From Marinobacter sp. F4206 (GTDB taxonomy: Bacteria; Pseudomonadota; Gammaproteobacteria; Pseudomonadales; Oleiphilaceae), in NCBI RefSeq assembly GCF_019392195.1, contig NZ_JAHXKI010000002.1:310001-374000 (forward strand): 64,000 bases of DNA, read 5' to 3'. Of this stretch, positions 1 to 11,312 are shown one piece after another; positions within the stretch are counted from its first letter, which is position 1; each line of letters opens with the position of its first letter. Below the pieces are notes generated by a model that saw nothing but the letters and a program-made list of their open reading frames with translations, made no database searches and was not told the DNA's origin. Both the position numbers and the translations under genes were made by a program.

Positions 1-395
1 GCCCGTTGTTCAACAACGCCGCACAGGTCTGGAACCACACGTTCTACTGGCACTGCCTGAGCCCGAACGGCGGCGGCGCTCCGACCGGAGCAGCCAAGGA
101 CGCCATCGAAAAAGCCTTCGGCTCGTTTGAAGACTTCAAGAAAGAATTCAACGACAAGGCCGCCAACAACTTCGGATCAGGCTGGACCTGGCTGGTGAAG
201 AAGGCTGACGGCAGCGTTGCCATCGTTAACACCAGCAATGCGGAAACCCCGCTGACCGGCGCCGACAAGCCGGTGCTGACTGTCGACGTTTGGGAGCATG
301 CGTACTACATCGATTACCGCAACTCCCGTCCGAACTATCTGGAAGCCTTCTGGAATCTGGTTAACTGGGATTTCGTGAACGAAAACCTGGCCTGA
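1..395 (+). CDS. sodB: Fe superoxide dismutase, 3' part (5' end outside the window)
   Basis: This is the C-terminal part, about 130 residues, of an iron superoxide dismutase, which converts superoxide to hydrogen peroxide and oxygen in the cytoplasm. The reading frame is open from the first base and no start codon is seen, so the gene begins before the window. Visible family signatures are NHTFYWHCLSPNGGG near the window start and DVWEHAYYIDYRN near the end. The second carries the metal-ligand Asp and His and the FeSOD-type context. It ends at the TGA at 393-395 and is followed by a strong terminator. Identity is very secure; assignment to the Fe rather than Mn form is from family resemblance. 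Confidence 0.95.
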   Translation, partial: PLFNNAAQVWNHTFYWHCLSPNGGGAPTGAAKDAIEKAFGSFEDFKKEFNDKAANNFGSGWTWLVKKADGSVAIVNTSNAETPLTGADKPVLTVDVWEHAYYIDYRNSRPNYLEAFWNLVNWDFVNENLA

Positions 396-441
396 TCAGA
401 CACGCAGAACGACTGACAGACCGCAGCTGAAGACCGCTGCA

Positions 442-474
442 ACACAAACGCCCGCCCTGTGCGGGCGTTTGTGT
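442..474 (+). terminator. Rho-independent terminator after sodB
   Basis: A perfect 14-bp inverted repeat (442-455 with 461-474) has a 5-nt loop and a GC core flanked by AAA/TTT, so the T-rich side follows the stem on the + strand. It lies 47 bases after the sodB stop. The symmetrical A/T flanks mean it could also act on the other strand, but no minus-strand gene ends here. Confidence 0.85.
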
Positions 475-661
475 ATCCGAGCGAACGAAAACCTTACAAA
501 TTGATACACGTATGCCCTGCATTCTCTGAAAAAATTGCCGATACTCAACGAGGTTACGCCGCCCCGGGACCATACTTACAAGCCAACCGGGGCGTAATTC
601 CCCAAGTCATGGCTAGTGTGCGACCATGACCTTCGATCATACGGATGACAGACAGGCCTGA

Positions 662-2722
662 ATGAAAAACTCCTTCGAGGTTGAACATCGCCTGGGCTAT
701 CGCATTTTCTGGTGGATTCTCGCCATAGCCCTGCTCAGTGGCGTGGTCGTCAGCACAGTGCAAGTAATTCTGGATGCACGGCGCGTTTCCGTGGACCTCG
801 ACAATCAGGCTGCCCAGACCATTTCCATGGTCAAGGACGCCGCGACCCAGGCCGTCTTCAGCATCGATTCGGAACTGGCCCAGCAAGTGGTCGATGGCCT
901 GTTCGCGCGGGAAGCGGTCCATATGGCCCAAATCGCCCACCCGGACGGTGAAGCACTGGGTAATCGTAACCGACCACTGCAGCAAACCACCTTCCGCCCG
1001 GTAACCGACCCGATTTTTGACGCCGAAAGACTGTATCGCACCCCCCTCGTCCGTGACGCCGACTCGGACATGGTTTACGGATACCTGGAAGTTCATTACG
1101 ACACTGCCCCCGCCGCCAGAACCTGGCTTGACCGGGCCACCGTTACCTTCGCCTCCGGCGTGGCAACGGCGCTAATTCTCGGAATGGTTCTCTACTACGT
1201 GTTCCACCTGCTCCTGACCCGCCCGCTACTGCGGATCGTACGCTCGGTAAAGCAGGTAGATCCGGAACACCCGGATGATCGACTGGTCACGATCCCGGCG
1301 GGGCACCAAAGGGATGAGCTTGGACTCTGGGTAAACGCCACCAACAACCTGTTAGTGGCTATCGGTGACAGCCAGAAACGCCACCGCGAAGCGGAAGACA
1401 GGGTCAGCCGGCTTTCCCGCTTTGACCAGCTAACCGGCCTTCCAAGCCGTGACACCTTTATGGAGCTACTGGAACGGGACATCCAGGAAGCCCGGAAGCG
1501 CAGCAACGTGCTGTCACTGATCGTCTGCGGCATAGACGACTTCAAGTCCGTCAACGAGCAATGCGGATTCCGCACCGGAGACATGATCCTTCAGACCGTC
1601 GCCGACAGGCTGGTCGCCAGGCTTGGGAGCACCCGCTTTACCATCGCTCGCCTTGGCAGTGACCAGTTCGTGATTGTCGAGAAAGGCCTGCGGGATGGGT
1701 TTCAGGCAGCAGACACGGCCGAACGCATTCTCGCCTGCATCGGAGAGCCAATGCTGGTGGAAAACCAGAATGTTGCGACAACGGCTACGCTCGGTGTGGC
1801 CCTGTTCCCCTCCGACACCGACAAAGCAGACCGGTTACTGCAAAGTGCCGAACAGACCATGACACTGGCGAAGCAGAACGGGCAGGATCACTTCCAGTTC
1901 TATGTCGCCAGCATTGATCAGGAAATCCGGGACCGCAAGCAGCTTGAAAAAGATCTCTCCAACGCTCTTGCCAATCACCAGTTCCATCTTGTGTACCAGC
2001 CCCAGATCAATCTGGAGAGCAAGCGCGTCATTGGCGCCGAAGCCCTGCTTCGCTGGGAACACCCGGAACGGGGCCTGGTGCCACCGGACGATTTCATTCC
2101 AGTATCCGAGTCGAACGGCACCATTGTCGAGATCGGACAGTGGGTACTGGAACAGGCTTGCTGGCAAGCCGCCCGCTGGGCGTCTGAAGGCACGCCGCTG
2201 CGAATTGCAGTCAACCTGTCGGCCGTACAATTGCGCCAGGACACCATCGTCCACGACATTCTGGAAACCCTGCAGCGCCACAACATCCCGGCCGGCAGGC
2301 TTGAGCTGGAGGTGACTGAAACCAGCTTTATGACCAATCTGTCGGACGCGGTTGAAAAGCTGCACCGCCTGAACAAGGCGGGGATCAGTATCGCGGTGGA
2401 CGACTTCGGCACCGGCTATTCATCCCTCACCTACCTGAAGCAGATGCCGGTACAGCATCTGAAAATCGACAAGCAATTCATCCGCGACCTGCTGGTGAAC
2501 GAAGAAGACACCCGCATTGCCAACACCATCATTGATCTTGGAAAGAGCCTGAACCTTTCTGTGGTCGCCGAAGGTGTGGAAACCGCAGAACAGGAGTACT
2601 ACCTGAGCCAGCGGGGCTGCCAACTCGCCCAGGGCTACTACTTCAGCAAACCGCTACAACCACGCGAATTTGAGACCTTCGTTAAAGGATTTCACGAACA
2701 GTTCGCCGAGAATAACGCCTAA
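662..2722 (+). CDS. Membrane-bound GGDEF/EAL protein, probable c-di-GMP phosphodiesterase
   Basis: This 686-residue inner-membrane signalling protein has one helix near residues 12-34, a periplasmic sensor of about 120 residues, a second helix near 160-185, then HAMP, GGDEF and EAL domains. The EAL domain looks active: E460-A461-L462 lies in the normal context and the DDFGTGYSS motif starts at D580. The GGDEF signature is replaced by GSDQF (332-336), so diguanylate cyclase activity is not expected; degenerate GGDEF domains often regulate the EAL domain instead. LemA starts 24 bases downstream, so the two may be co-transcribed. The signal sensed cannot be read from the sequence. Confidence 0.9.
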   Translation: MKNSFEVEHRLGYRIFWWILAIALLSGVVVSTVQVILDARRVSVDLDNQAAQTISMVKDAATQAVFSIDSELAQQVVDGLFAREAVHMAQIAHPDGEALGNRNRPLQQTTFRPVTDPIFDAERLYRTPLVRDADSDMVYGYLEVHYDTAPAARTWLDRATVTFASGVATALILGMVLYYVFHLLLTRPLLRIVRSVKQVDPEHPDDRLVTIPAGHQRDELGLWVNATNNLLVAIGDSQKRHREAEDRVSRLSRFDQLTGLPSRDTFMELLERDIQEARKRSNVLSLIVCGIDDFKSVNEQCGFRTGDMILQTVADRLVARLGSTRFTIARLGSDQFVIVEKGLRDGFQAADTAERILACIGEPMLVENQNVATTATLGVALFPSDTDKADRLLQSAEQTMTLAKQNGQDHFQFYVASIDQEIRDRKQLEKDLSNALANHQFHLVYQPQINLESKRVIGAEALLRWEHPERGLVPPDDFIPVSESNGTIVEIGQWVLEQACWQAARWASEGTPLRIAVNLSAVQLRQDTIVHDILETLQRHNIPAGRLELEVTETSFMTNLSDAVEKLHRLNKAGISIAVDDFGTGYSSLTYLKQMPVQHLKIDKQFIRDLLVNEEDTRIANTIIDLGKSLNLSVVAEGVETAEQEYYLSQRGCQLAQGYYFSKPLQPREFETFVKGFHEQFAENNA

Positions 2723-2746
2723 ACCTTAATCCCCCGAGGAGTTGCT

Positions 2747-3334
2747 ATGGGAACTACCGTCATCGGTTTGATTGTGATCGCCGTCGCAGTGATCTATCTG
2801 GTTTTTATCTATAACCGTCTTGTCTCGCTGAGAAACCAGTTCAAGAACGGCTTCGCCCAGATCGACGTACAACTGCAGCGCCGGCATGACCTGATCCCCA
2901 ACCTCGTCGAAGCCGCCAAAGCCTACCTGGACCATGAAAAATCCACCCTCACTCAGGTGATGGAAGCACGGAATAACGCGGTCAGTGCTCAGAAAGATGC
3001 TGCTCGCGACCCGGGTGACGGCACCAAAATCCAGCGTCTCGGCAGCGCTGAAAACCTGCTGACCAAGGCCCTGGCCAATTTCTACGCGGTGGCGGAGAAC
3101 TACCCGGAACTGAAGGCCAACGAGACCATCCAGCAGTTGATGGAGGAACTTTCCAGTACCGAAAATCGGGTCGCCTTCGCCCGCCAGGCGTACAACGACG
3201 GTGTGATGAGCTACAACATCTTCCGCGAGCAATTCCCCAACAACTTCATTGCCGGCATGTTTGCGTTTAAGGAAACCTCGCAACTCGAGCTTGAGTCGCC
3301 GGAGGCCCGTCAGGCTCCCAAAGTGGCCTTCTGA
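2747..3334 (+). CDS. lemA: LemA family protein
   Basis: This is a 195-residue LemA-family protein with one N-terminal membrane helix (about residues 3-22) followed by an all-helical domain. The family signature RRHDLIPNLVEAAKAY follows the helix. The start has a clear GAGGAG ribosome site 7 bases upstream. It is followed after 11 bases by an M48-type membrane protease, and LemA next to an M48/HtpX-like protease is a recurrent arrangement in bacteria. The molecular role of LemA is not established; envelope stress or protease partnership is inferred from context. Confidence 0.92.
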   Translation: MGTTVIGLIVIAVAVIYLVFIYNRLVSLRNQFKNGFAQIDVQLQRRHDLIPNLVEAAKAYLDHEKSTLTQVMEARNNAVSAQKDAARDPGDGTKIQRLGSAENLLTKALANFYAVAENYPELKANETIQQLMEELSSTENRVAFARQAYNDGVMSYNIFREQFPNNFIAGMFAFKETSQLELESPEARQAPKVAF

Positions 3335-3345
3335 CGCTCTGAACC

Positions 3346-5340
3346 ATGGCTCATTCCGGTTTTTTCCAGCGCCAGGCGAGTGCCCGGCGCAACACCAGCC
3401 TGCTCGTGTTCCTGTTCCTGACCGCCGTCGTGCTGATCACCCTGGCCGTCAGCCTGGTCGGGTACTTTGTCACCCGGAGCGAAACATCAGGTCTGGCCTT
3501 CCACGATTGGCTGCTCTCCAGCCACGGCCTGCTGACGTCGGCCACCGTTGTCACCCTGATCGGTGTGAGTTCCCTGATTCGATGGGTCGACCTGGCCGGC
3601 GGTGGCACCCGCGTCGCCAAGATGGTGGGTGCCCGGCCGATTGACCCCGACACCCGCGACGGTGATGAGCGCAAGCTCCGCAACATTGTCGAGGAGATGG
3701 CGATTGCCAGCGGCGTACCGGTACCGGAACTTTATGTGATGACCCAGGAAACCGGCATCAATGCCTTTGTCGCTGGCTACACGCCGGGCGAAGCCGTGAT
3801 GGTGGTTACCCACGGGGCGATCACCCAACTCAGCCGTGACGAGCTTCAGGGCGTGGTCGGCCATGAGTTCAGTCACATCCTGAACGGCGATATGCGGCTG
3901 AACGTCCGCCTGATCGCGATTCTCGCCGGCATCCTGATGATTGGCCAGATTGGCAGCTTCCTGATGCGGATTTCGTTTTACAGCAGCCACCGTTCGTCAC
4001 GCTCTTCCAATGACAGCCGGGGGCAAGCTGCAATGGGCCTGATTGGCATAGCCTTGCTTGTCATTGGCTACGTCGGGGTGTTTTTCGGACGGCTGATACA
4101 GGCCGCCGTTTCGAGGCAGCGGGAAATGCTCGCCGACGCCTCATCGGTGCAGTTTACCCGCAACCCCGAGGGCATCGCCGGAGCGCTGTTCAAAATTGGG
4201 CTCAAGGGTGGATATCTGGACACCACCAGCCATGCCAGTGACATGAACCACATGTGCTTTGGCGAGAGTGCGCGGATGAAATTCACCTCCCTCCTTGCCT
4301 CCCATCCGCCCATCGACGAGCGCATCAACAGCATCCAACCCGGAATGCTCGCGCGCTTGAGAAGCCGGTTCCGTGACACGGAAACCGGCGCTGATCTCCG
4401 TTCCGCCACAGAGGCCCGACGCCCCCTTCAGGCGTCCGGGTTCGCCGATGCCGTTGGCGCAGTGCAGCAACCGCTCAAACGATCCAGCACCTCGCCTCTG
4501 GCATCGACCGCGGCTCCTGAACCGACATTGGGAAATAGATTATCCGAACGGGTAGGCACGGTGACCGGTCAGGGCGAAGATTTTGCGGCCCGGTTCCTCG
4601 CAAGACTGCCTGCGACTTTCCGCAATCTGCTGTATACCCGAGCGGGCGCAATCCAGCTCTGCTATGCCCTGGTCATCAACGGCCTCTCCCGGGACGTTCA
4701 GCGGGAACGGCTGGCATTGGTTCCGACCCATCCACTGCTCGGCGCGGAACGGGACCTGCTGGACAAGCTTCTCCCGACGCTGCAAACCATTGGCGATAAC
4801 GTCCGGTTTCCGGCCCTGGAATTGGCAATGCCGGCGTTGCGCAAGCTGGATCCGGAAGAGCGGGAGGGACTGATGACCAACGTTCAGAAACTGGTGGCGG
4901 CAGACAACCGGGTCACCCTGTTCGAGCTCGCACTGACCAGTTTTCTCTCCAGACACCTGGGCACTGGCGCCAGCCGTGCAATGCCGGCCCGCTACCACAA
5001 ATACCGGCCGGTCATGCCTGCGATCCAGAAGTTACTGAGCTTGCTGGCACGAGCAGGAACCGAAGACGCTTCCGAGGCAGAGACACTCTACCGGGAAGCG
5101 ATGGCCGGCTTCACAAGCGTTGGCCGGGGTAACGAGCCCGTCCTGGAAAAGGTGACCATGCGACAGTTGCGGGAAGCGCTGACAGCGTTGAACGGACTTT
5201 CACCGCTGCTGAAGCCCGCGGTCATAGACGCCTGCGGGTACTGCATCACCCACGACGGCAAAGTCGACGTCAGAGAGTATGAACTGATGCGACTGGTGGC
5301 GGACCAGCTGGACTGCCCGATGCCACCCCTCGCTAGTTAG
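3346..5340 (+). CDS. M48 family membrane metalloprotease with long C-terminal extension
   Basis: This HtpX-like zinc metallopeptidase has two N-terminal membrane helices (roughly residues 20-45 and 60-80), the zinc motif HEFSH in VVGHEFSHILNGDM, two further hydrophobic segments and the downstream SRQREMLADAS motif that supplies the third zinc ligand. The peptidase part is of ordinary length (about 330 residues). A further stretch of about 330 mostly helical residues follows that I do not recognise, bringing the protein to 664 residues against about 290 for HtpX. It probably acts in membrane protein quality control. The stop overlaps the convergent gspD stop by 3 bases, with no terminator between them. 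Confidence 0.9.
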   Translation: MAHSGFFQRQASARRNTSLLVFLFLTAVVLITLAVSLVGYFVTRSETSGLAFHDWLLSSHGLLTSATVVTLIGVSSLIRWVDLAGGGTRVAKMVGARPIDPDTRDGDERKLRNIVEEMAIASGVPVPELYVMTQETGINAFVAGYTPGEAVMVVTHGAITQLSRDELQGVVGHEFSHILNGDMRLNVRLIAILAGILMIGQIGSFLMRISFYSSHRSSRSSNDSRGQAAMGLIGIALLVIGYVGVFFGRLIQAAVSRQREMLADASSVQFTRNPEGIAGALFKIGLKGGYLDTTSHASDMNHMCFGESARMKFTSLLASHPPIDERINSIQPGMLARLRSRFRDTETGADLRSATEARRPLQASGFADAVGAVQQPLKRSSTSPLASTAAPEPTLGNRLSERVGTVTGQGEDFAARFLARLPATFRNLLYTRAGAIQLCYALVINGLSRDVQRERLALVPTHPLLGAERDLLDKLLPTLQTIGDNVRFPALELAMPALRKLDPEEREGLMTNVQKLVAADNRVTLFELALTSFLSRHLGTGASRAMPARYHKYRPVMPAIQKLLSLLARAGTEDASEAETLYREAMAGFTSVGRGNEPVLEKVTMRQLREALTALNGLSPLLKPAVIDACGYCITHDGKVDVREYELMRLVADQLDCPMPPLAS

Positions 5341-7298
5341 TTCGGGGCGCGCAGCCTTTCGCGACGGCGACCATCGAACAGAACATCAATATCCGGGTTA
5401 GCTTCAGCCTCCGGCAGGTCCAGCTTCTCCCGGATGTTGAGATTCACTTCCCACAGCTCCTCGAACTTATCGTCGGTTGCGGCAATTGCTTCGGCCTTAC
5501 CCAGCATGATGGTAGGGCGCAGGAACACCAGCAGGTTCCGCTTCACCCGACGCTCGGATTCCGAGGAGAACAACCGACCCAGAAAGGGGATGTCCCCCAG
5601 AAGCGGCACCTTGCTCTTGTTGATCTGGTAGTCATCGCGGATCAACCCGCCCAACACGATGGTCTCGCCGTCATCGGCCAGCACCGTGGTCTTGATTTCC
5701 CGCTTGTTAGTCACGATATCAGACGCGTTTTCAATGCTGTCGGCGACGTTTTCCGTTGTCTGCTCAACCACCAGCCGCACCAGGCCATCGGCACTGATGG
5801 TCGGCGTGACCTTCAGGGTCAGGCCGATGTCCCGGCGCTCGATGGTGGTAAAGGGATTGGTCGTACCATCGCCGGTCACCGTGGACTGCCCGGTACGGAA
5901 GGGCACGTTCTGGCCAACAATGATTTCCGACTCCTGGTTATCCAGGGTAATGATGCTGGGCGTGGACAACAGGTTTGCAGCAGCGGAGGTGGACAGGGCC
6001 TGGAGCAGAATCCCCCAGGTCACGCCGTCAGAGTCGTCCTGGCCAGCACCGATGGTGATGCCCCCCGCGGCCGGCCCGATCGGAGTATCGGTAACAATCG
6101 CGTTGATCACTTCACTGAGGCTGCGGCCAACGTTGCTGAAATTGGTACCGGCAATCGGCGTGGAATTTCCGGACTGATCGCCGACGGCAAACTGAACACC
6201 CAAGTCTTCGCCCAGCTCGTCACTGATCTCCACAATCGCCGCCTCGATCAGAACCTGGGCGCGCCGGACATCCAGAAGCGCCACAATCTGCTCTGCTTCC
6301 TGCATAAGCGACGGCTCGCCTCGCACTACAATGGCGTTCAACCCTTCGTCGGCAAAGACCGCGAAATTACTCTGGGGCTTGCCACCAGAGGAGCCATTGG
6401 AGCCCTCTGAGCCCTCTTTGACAAGCTCGCCCATCACGCCTTTTAGTATTTCCGACAGGTTCTTGGCGTCGGCGTGCTTCAGTCGGAGCACCTTGGTAGT
6501 TCCACCTGAGGCGGATGGCTGGTCCAGCTGCCGGATGAGGCCGCGCATCTTGTCGCGGAAGCTCTGGTCGCCCCGGAGGATAAGCCGGTTGCTACGCTCG
6601 TCGGCGGTGACGCTGTACTTGCGGGCGGCGTTCTCTCCTCCGTTCTTGCCGATTTCGTCGGGCGCAAGTTCCTGCAGCAGGGTCACCATATCCCCGACCC
6701 AGGCTTCATCAAGCTGGATGACTTCCACCTCGTACTTGGACGGACTGTCGAGCTCGCGGACGATCTGTTCGATACGCTGAATGTTGGAACGGTGGTCGCT
6801 GACGATGAGCGCATTGGCCGCCGCAACACCGGCAAGGTGACCATACTTGGCCACCAGCGGGCGCAGAATAGGAACCAGTTCCAGGGCGTTGGCATTGTCG
6901 ATCTGAATGACCCGGGTAATCAGCTGTTCGGAGGGAATCTCCGTGAACCGGGAGACGGATTCCGCGGACTGCTTGGCATCAACCTGCTGAACCACCTTGA
7001 TAACTTCTTCACCGGGGATCGCGGTGAATCCATGCACATTCAAGACCGCAAGAAACAGGTCGTAGATTTCGTCCTTGTTCATGGGGGCGCTGGAGAGAAC
7101 GGTTACCTTGCCCTTGACCCGGGGATCCACCACAAAACTGTAACCGGTGATATCGGCAACCTGGGTTACAAACGCCCGGATGTCAGCATCCTTCAGGTTC
7201 AACCGCCAGGTTTCCTCCTGACCGTGGGCCAGGGTCATCAGCGGCAGAAGAATAATCAGGGCAAGTGCCCGCAACAGACTTGTCTTGTGGTTATACAT
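5337..7298 (-). CDS. gspD: Type II secretion system secretin GspD
   Basis: This 653-residue outer-membrane secretin has a signal peptide (hydrophobic stretch LLRALALIILLPLMTLAHG). The N0 domain follows (LKDADIRAFVTQVADITGYSF), then the N1-N3 repeats with a Gly/Ser-rich insert in N3, and a C-terminal secretin domain ending with the VPLLGDIPFLGRLFSS signature. I place the start at the ATG at 7298 rather than a longer in-frame alternative, because the signal peptide begins there. It is the last gene of a gspN-gspC-gspD set, 32 bases after gspC. The other T2SS genes (gspE-M) are not in this window. Confidence 0.95.
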   Translation of the reverse strand: MYNHKTSLLRALALIILLPLMTLAHGQEETWRLNLKDADIRAFVTQVADITGYSFVVDPRVKGKVTVLSSAPMNKDEIYDLFLAVLNVHGFTAIPGEEVIKVVQQVDAKQSAESVSRFTEIPSEQLITRVIQIDNANALELVPILRPLVAKYGHLAGVAAANALIVSDHRSNIQRIEQIVRELDSPSKYEVEVIQLDEAWVGDMVTLLQELAPDEIGKNGGENAARKYSVTADERSNRLILRGDQSFRDKMRGLIRQLDQPSASGGTTKVLRLKHADAKNLSEILKGVMGELVKEGSEGSNGSSGGKPQSNFAVFADEGLNAIVVRGEPSLMQEAEQIVALLDVRRAQVLIEAAIVEISDELGEDLGVQFAVGDQSGNSTPIAGTNFSNVGRSLSEVINAIVTDTPIGPAAGGITIGAGQDDSDGVTWGILLQALSTSAAANLLSTPSIITLDNQESEIIVGQNVPFRTGQSTVTGDGTTNPFTTIERRDIGLTLKVTPTISADGLVRLVVEQTTENVADSIENASDIVTNKREIKTTVLADDGETIVLGGLIRDDYQINKSKVPLLGDIPFLGRLFSSESERRVKRNLLVFLRPTIMLGKAEAIAATDDKFEELWEVNLNIREKLDLPEAEANPDIDVLFDGRRRERLRAPN

Positions 7299-7330
7299 GC
7301 GGCGATTTCGTCCTGTATCGATGAACCCGA

Positions 7331-8185
7331 TCAGCGCCACTGCTCGGGTATGGCATAACTTATGGTGAGGATGGATCCGTCACGTTCGATTTCTATATCC
7401 ACCTGAGACTGTCCGCGCCAGCTCTCAAGCAGCGATTTATCCTGTTCTATGTCACCCAGCCGTTGTCCGTTGATGGCGGTAATCACATCGCCGGCCTGCA
7501 GGTTGACGGCGTTGAGCATGGCATTGGAGCCGTCATACACGTAACCGGATGCGCCGCTCTGATCTGCCGGGCTCAGCCCGTACGCGTTGAGCGCTGCAAC
7601 CCCCTGGCTGTCCAGTTCGGCCCGGGCATTCTCCAGAAAGGCATCCGGAGATGATTCTGCAGGCTGCTCAGGCGCATCTGCAACCAGCGTCTCTGAATCC
7701 GGCTCTTCAAACGTCAGCGATTCATAACGGCCGCCCCGACGGATCAGAATGCGGCTTGGCTCCACCTCGGCCAGCTCGGCATTCCCGGGCAACATGTCCC
7801 CAACCCGGTAATACGCGGTTTCTCCGTTGCTTCCTGCAACTATAGCACCGGAGTCTTCCGGGCGCTGTCCCACGAGAACCCCCTCAAGCCGGAGCCGCAA
7901 GCCGGTTTCCGGAGCCGAGCGCTTGACCACATCCGCTACCCCGGCTTGCTCTGCCGACCGGCCGAAAAAATCATAACTCGCCATCGGGAATGACAGCCCT
8001 GCGCCAGAGCCGCCCATGCTTCCGCTTGCAGAGACGGGCGCCACGGGAACGGGCTTGTCGTCCCAGGCGAACAGCCAGGTAATCTTCGCCAGCGAGACCC
8101 CCAGATAAACGACCAGCACCAGCAAAAGCAGGTTCGCCAGAGTACGGGATATGCGGCTTTGTGCATGCATGTCCATCAATGCCAT
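7331..8185 (-). CDS. gspC: Type II secretion system inner-membrane protein GspC
   Basis: This 284-residue protein has a short cytoplasmic N-terminus, one membrane helix (ANLLLLVLVVYLGVSLAKI), a periplasmic HR domain (PETGLRLRLEGVLVGQ with RVGDMLPGNAELAEV) and a C-terminal PDZ-like domain (NAVNLQAGDVITAINGQ). GspC links the inner-membrane platform to the GspD secretin. The start at 8185 is chosen because it lies 1 base from the gspN stop; the in-frame codons further upstream have no support. Gene order N-C-D with close spacing indicates one transcript. Confidence 0.93.
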   Translation of the reverse strand: MALMDMHAQSRISRTLANLLLLVLVVYLGVSLAKITWLFAWDDKPVPVAPVSASGSMGGSGAGLSFPMASYDFFGRSAEQAGVADVVKRSAPETGLRLRLEGVLVGQRPEDSGAIVAGSNGETAYYRVGDMLPGNAELAEVEPSRILIRRGGRYESLTFEEPDSETLVADAPEQPAESSPDAFLENARAELDSQGVAALNAYGLSPADQSGASGYVYDGSNAMLNAVNLQAGDVITAINGQRLGDIEQDKSLLESWRGQSQVDIEIERDGSILTISYAIPEQWR

Positions 8186-8186
8186 A

Positions 8187-8978
8187 TCAACGCGCCCCCG
8201 GGAGCAAAGGCTGCTTGACCCGGAACACAACATCCCCGGGACTGGCCGATTCTGACCAGGGTTGGCCGGCCAGATCCACCATCCGTTTATAGACCCGGAC
8301 TTCCATCATGCCATTCCACAGGATATTGGCATCTGCCGCCGGGCCTCTGCCGCCCTGCTCTGCCACTGTCAGCGCGATTCCGCCCTGAGTGGTGTCGAGA
8401 TTGGCCTGCATCGGCGGAAACCGCGCCTGCCCCGTCTGATTCCCCATCGGCCATGTCACCAGTCCGCCGGCCCAGCGACCCACACCGTCAGCCCGGGCAA
8501 TCCGGTTATCCGCCCAGACCAGATTCAAACGGTCAATGGTCACATTGCCCTCGATCATCGCGCCACCACTGCGACGGATCAGGTCTTCAAATTCACTGAC
8601 CACGATCTGCCCCCGGGCATCGAGCTCGGCGCGGTCCGGCCATACCACCTTAACATCACCCTCAATCGTGGATTGTGACGAAGCCACCGTAATATCGAGT
8701 GGTAACGACAGGCTGGTCAGGGATGGCCAGCCCAGGCGCCAGTCAACGCGAACCGGGTAACCGGCCACCACCAGCCCGGCGGCACCGTCCCAGACCTGGC
8801 CAGACACCTGCTTGACCTCCACCTGTTGTGGCAGAGGGACATGGGCCGAGACCTGGTGCCAGACCCACCCCGCCGGGATCCATATCACCAGCGCCGCCAC
8901 ATAGACGGCCAGCCCCAACAGGACAAGCAGAACTACCTTGCCGGGGCGAAGAAAGGATTTGGATTCGACGTCACTCAT
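8187..8978 (-). CDS. gspN: Type II secretion system protein GspN
   Basis: This 263-residue GspN-family protein has one N-terminal membrane anchor (VVLLVLLGLAVYVAALVIWI), followed by a periplasmic beta-rich domain with the family-like segments QVWDGAAGLVVAGYPVRVDW and NLVWADNRIARADG. GspN is an accessory T2SS protein present in only some systems. Here it is the first gene of the gspN-C-D run, which is unusual compared with operons where gspN comes last. The start at 8978 (MSDVESK) is preferred over an upstream alternative because the membrane segment then falls close to the N-terminus. Confidence 0.85.
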   Translation of the reverse strand: MSDVESKSFLRPGKVVLLVLLGLAVYVAALVIWIPAGWVWHQVSAHVPLPQQVEVKQVSGQVWDGAAGLVVAGYPVRVDWRLGWPSLTSLSLPLDITVASSQSTIEGDVKVVWPDRAELDARGQIVVSEFEDLIRRSGGAMIEGNVTIDRLNLVWADNRIARADGVGRWAGGLVTWPMGNQTGQARFPPMQANLDTTQGGIALTVAEQGGRGPAADANILWNGMMEVRVYKRMVDLAGQPWSESASPGDVVFRVKQPLLPGAR

Positions 8979-9046
8979 TCGGCTACACAAAGACAATGGG
9001 TCGGTAGCCGAGTCTAACAAAGGCCCGAGGCAACTTCATGAGAAAA

Positions 9047-9088
9047 AACAAAAACCCCGCGTCAGTGCGAACCGACGCGGGGTTTTTG
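9047..9088 (-). terminator. Terminator after groEL
   Basis: A GC-rich stem (AAAAACCCCGCGTC pairing with GACGCGGGGTTTTT, about 9050-9063 and 9073-9086) is flanked by an A-tract on the left and a T-tract on the right. It can therefore work on both strands. It lies 57 bases beyond the groEL stop and before gspN. Confidence 0.85.
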
Positions 9089-9143
9089 AGGTCGATCGGG
9101 CCGCGCCCTGACGTTGCAGGACGCGGTTGGGATCAGGCCGGCA

Positions 9144-10814
<1,671 letters not shown>

Positions 10815-10873
10815 TTAAACCGAATTCGTTGACCAATCGGATTAATGAGGGTTCGTGCGAGCGACCTCAGCGA

Positions 10874-11161
10874 TCACTCAAGCACGCCGTAAATGTCGTT
10901 CTCGCTCATGATGAGCAACTCTTCACCGTCGACTTTTACGGTGTTTCCGGCGTACTGGCCAAAGACCACGGTGTCACCCACCTTAACCGCCAGCGCACGG
11001 GTTTCGCCGTTGTCCAGGATACGGCCGTTGCCTACGGCAACCACTTCACCCTGGGAAGGCTTCTCTTTGGCGTTACCCGGCAGCACGATGCCACCCGCAG
11101 TTTTCTCTTCTTCTTCCTTACGGCGCACGACAACACGATCGTGTAGCGGACGAATTTTCAT
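10874..11161 (-). CDS. groES: Co-chaperonin GroES (10 kDa)
   Basis: This 95-residue GroES forms the heptameric lid of the GroEL chamber. It starts [18 protein letters not shown] and carries the mobile-loop motif [16 protein letters not shown]. It is the first gene of the groES-groEL operon, with a leader of about 145 bases after a sigma32-like promoter at 11313-11340. Confidence 0.99.
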   Translation of the reverse strand: MKIRPLHDRVVVRRKEEEEKTAGGIVLPGNAKEKPSQGEVVAVGNGRILDNGETRALAVKVGDTVVFGQYAGNTVKVDGEELLIMSENDIYGVLE

Positions 11162-11312
11162 TGCTCGGTTTCTCCAGTCGTCAGATTAATGTGGCAATGA
11201 CATTTGCTGTTTAAAAAGGTCGGACTTGCAAAGCGTCATCCGGCCAAATTGCCCGGCTGCCTAACCTGCTGTTTTCCAGCCGTTATCAGCCTGCAGCGAA
11301 CTTGTGCAACTT

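Noticed and set aside
554-1096. Open frame (180 codons) on the minus strand over the start of the EAL protein gene
   Set aside because: It overlaps the periplasmic sensor coding part of a clear gene, and no motif or ribosome site supports it.
3487-3990. Open frame (167 codons) antisense to the M48 protease gene
   Set aside because: A shadow of the HExxH-containing gene; composition typical of reversed coding sequence.
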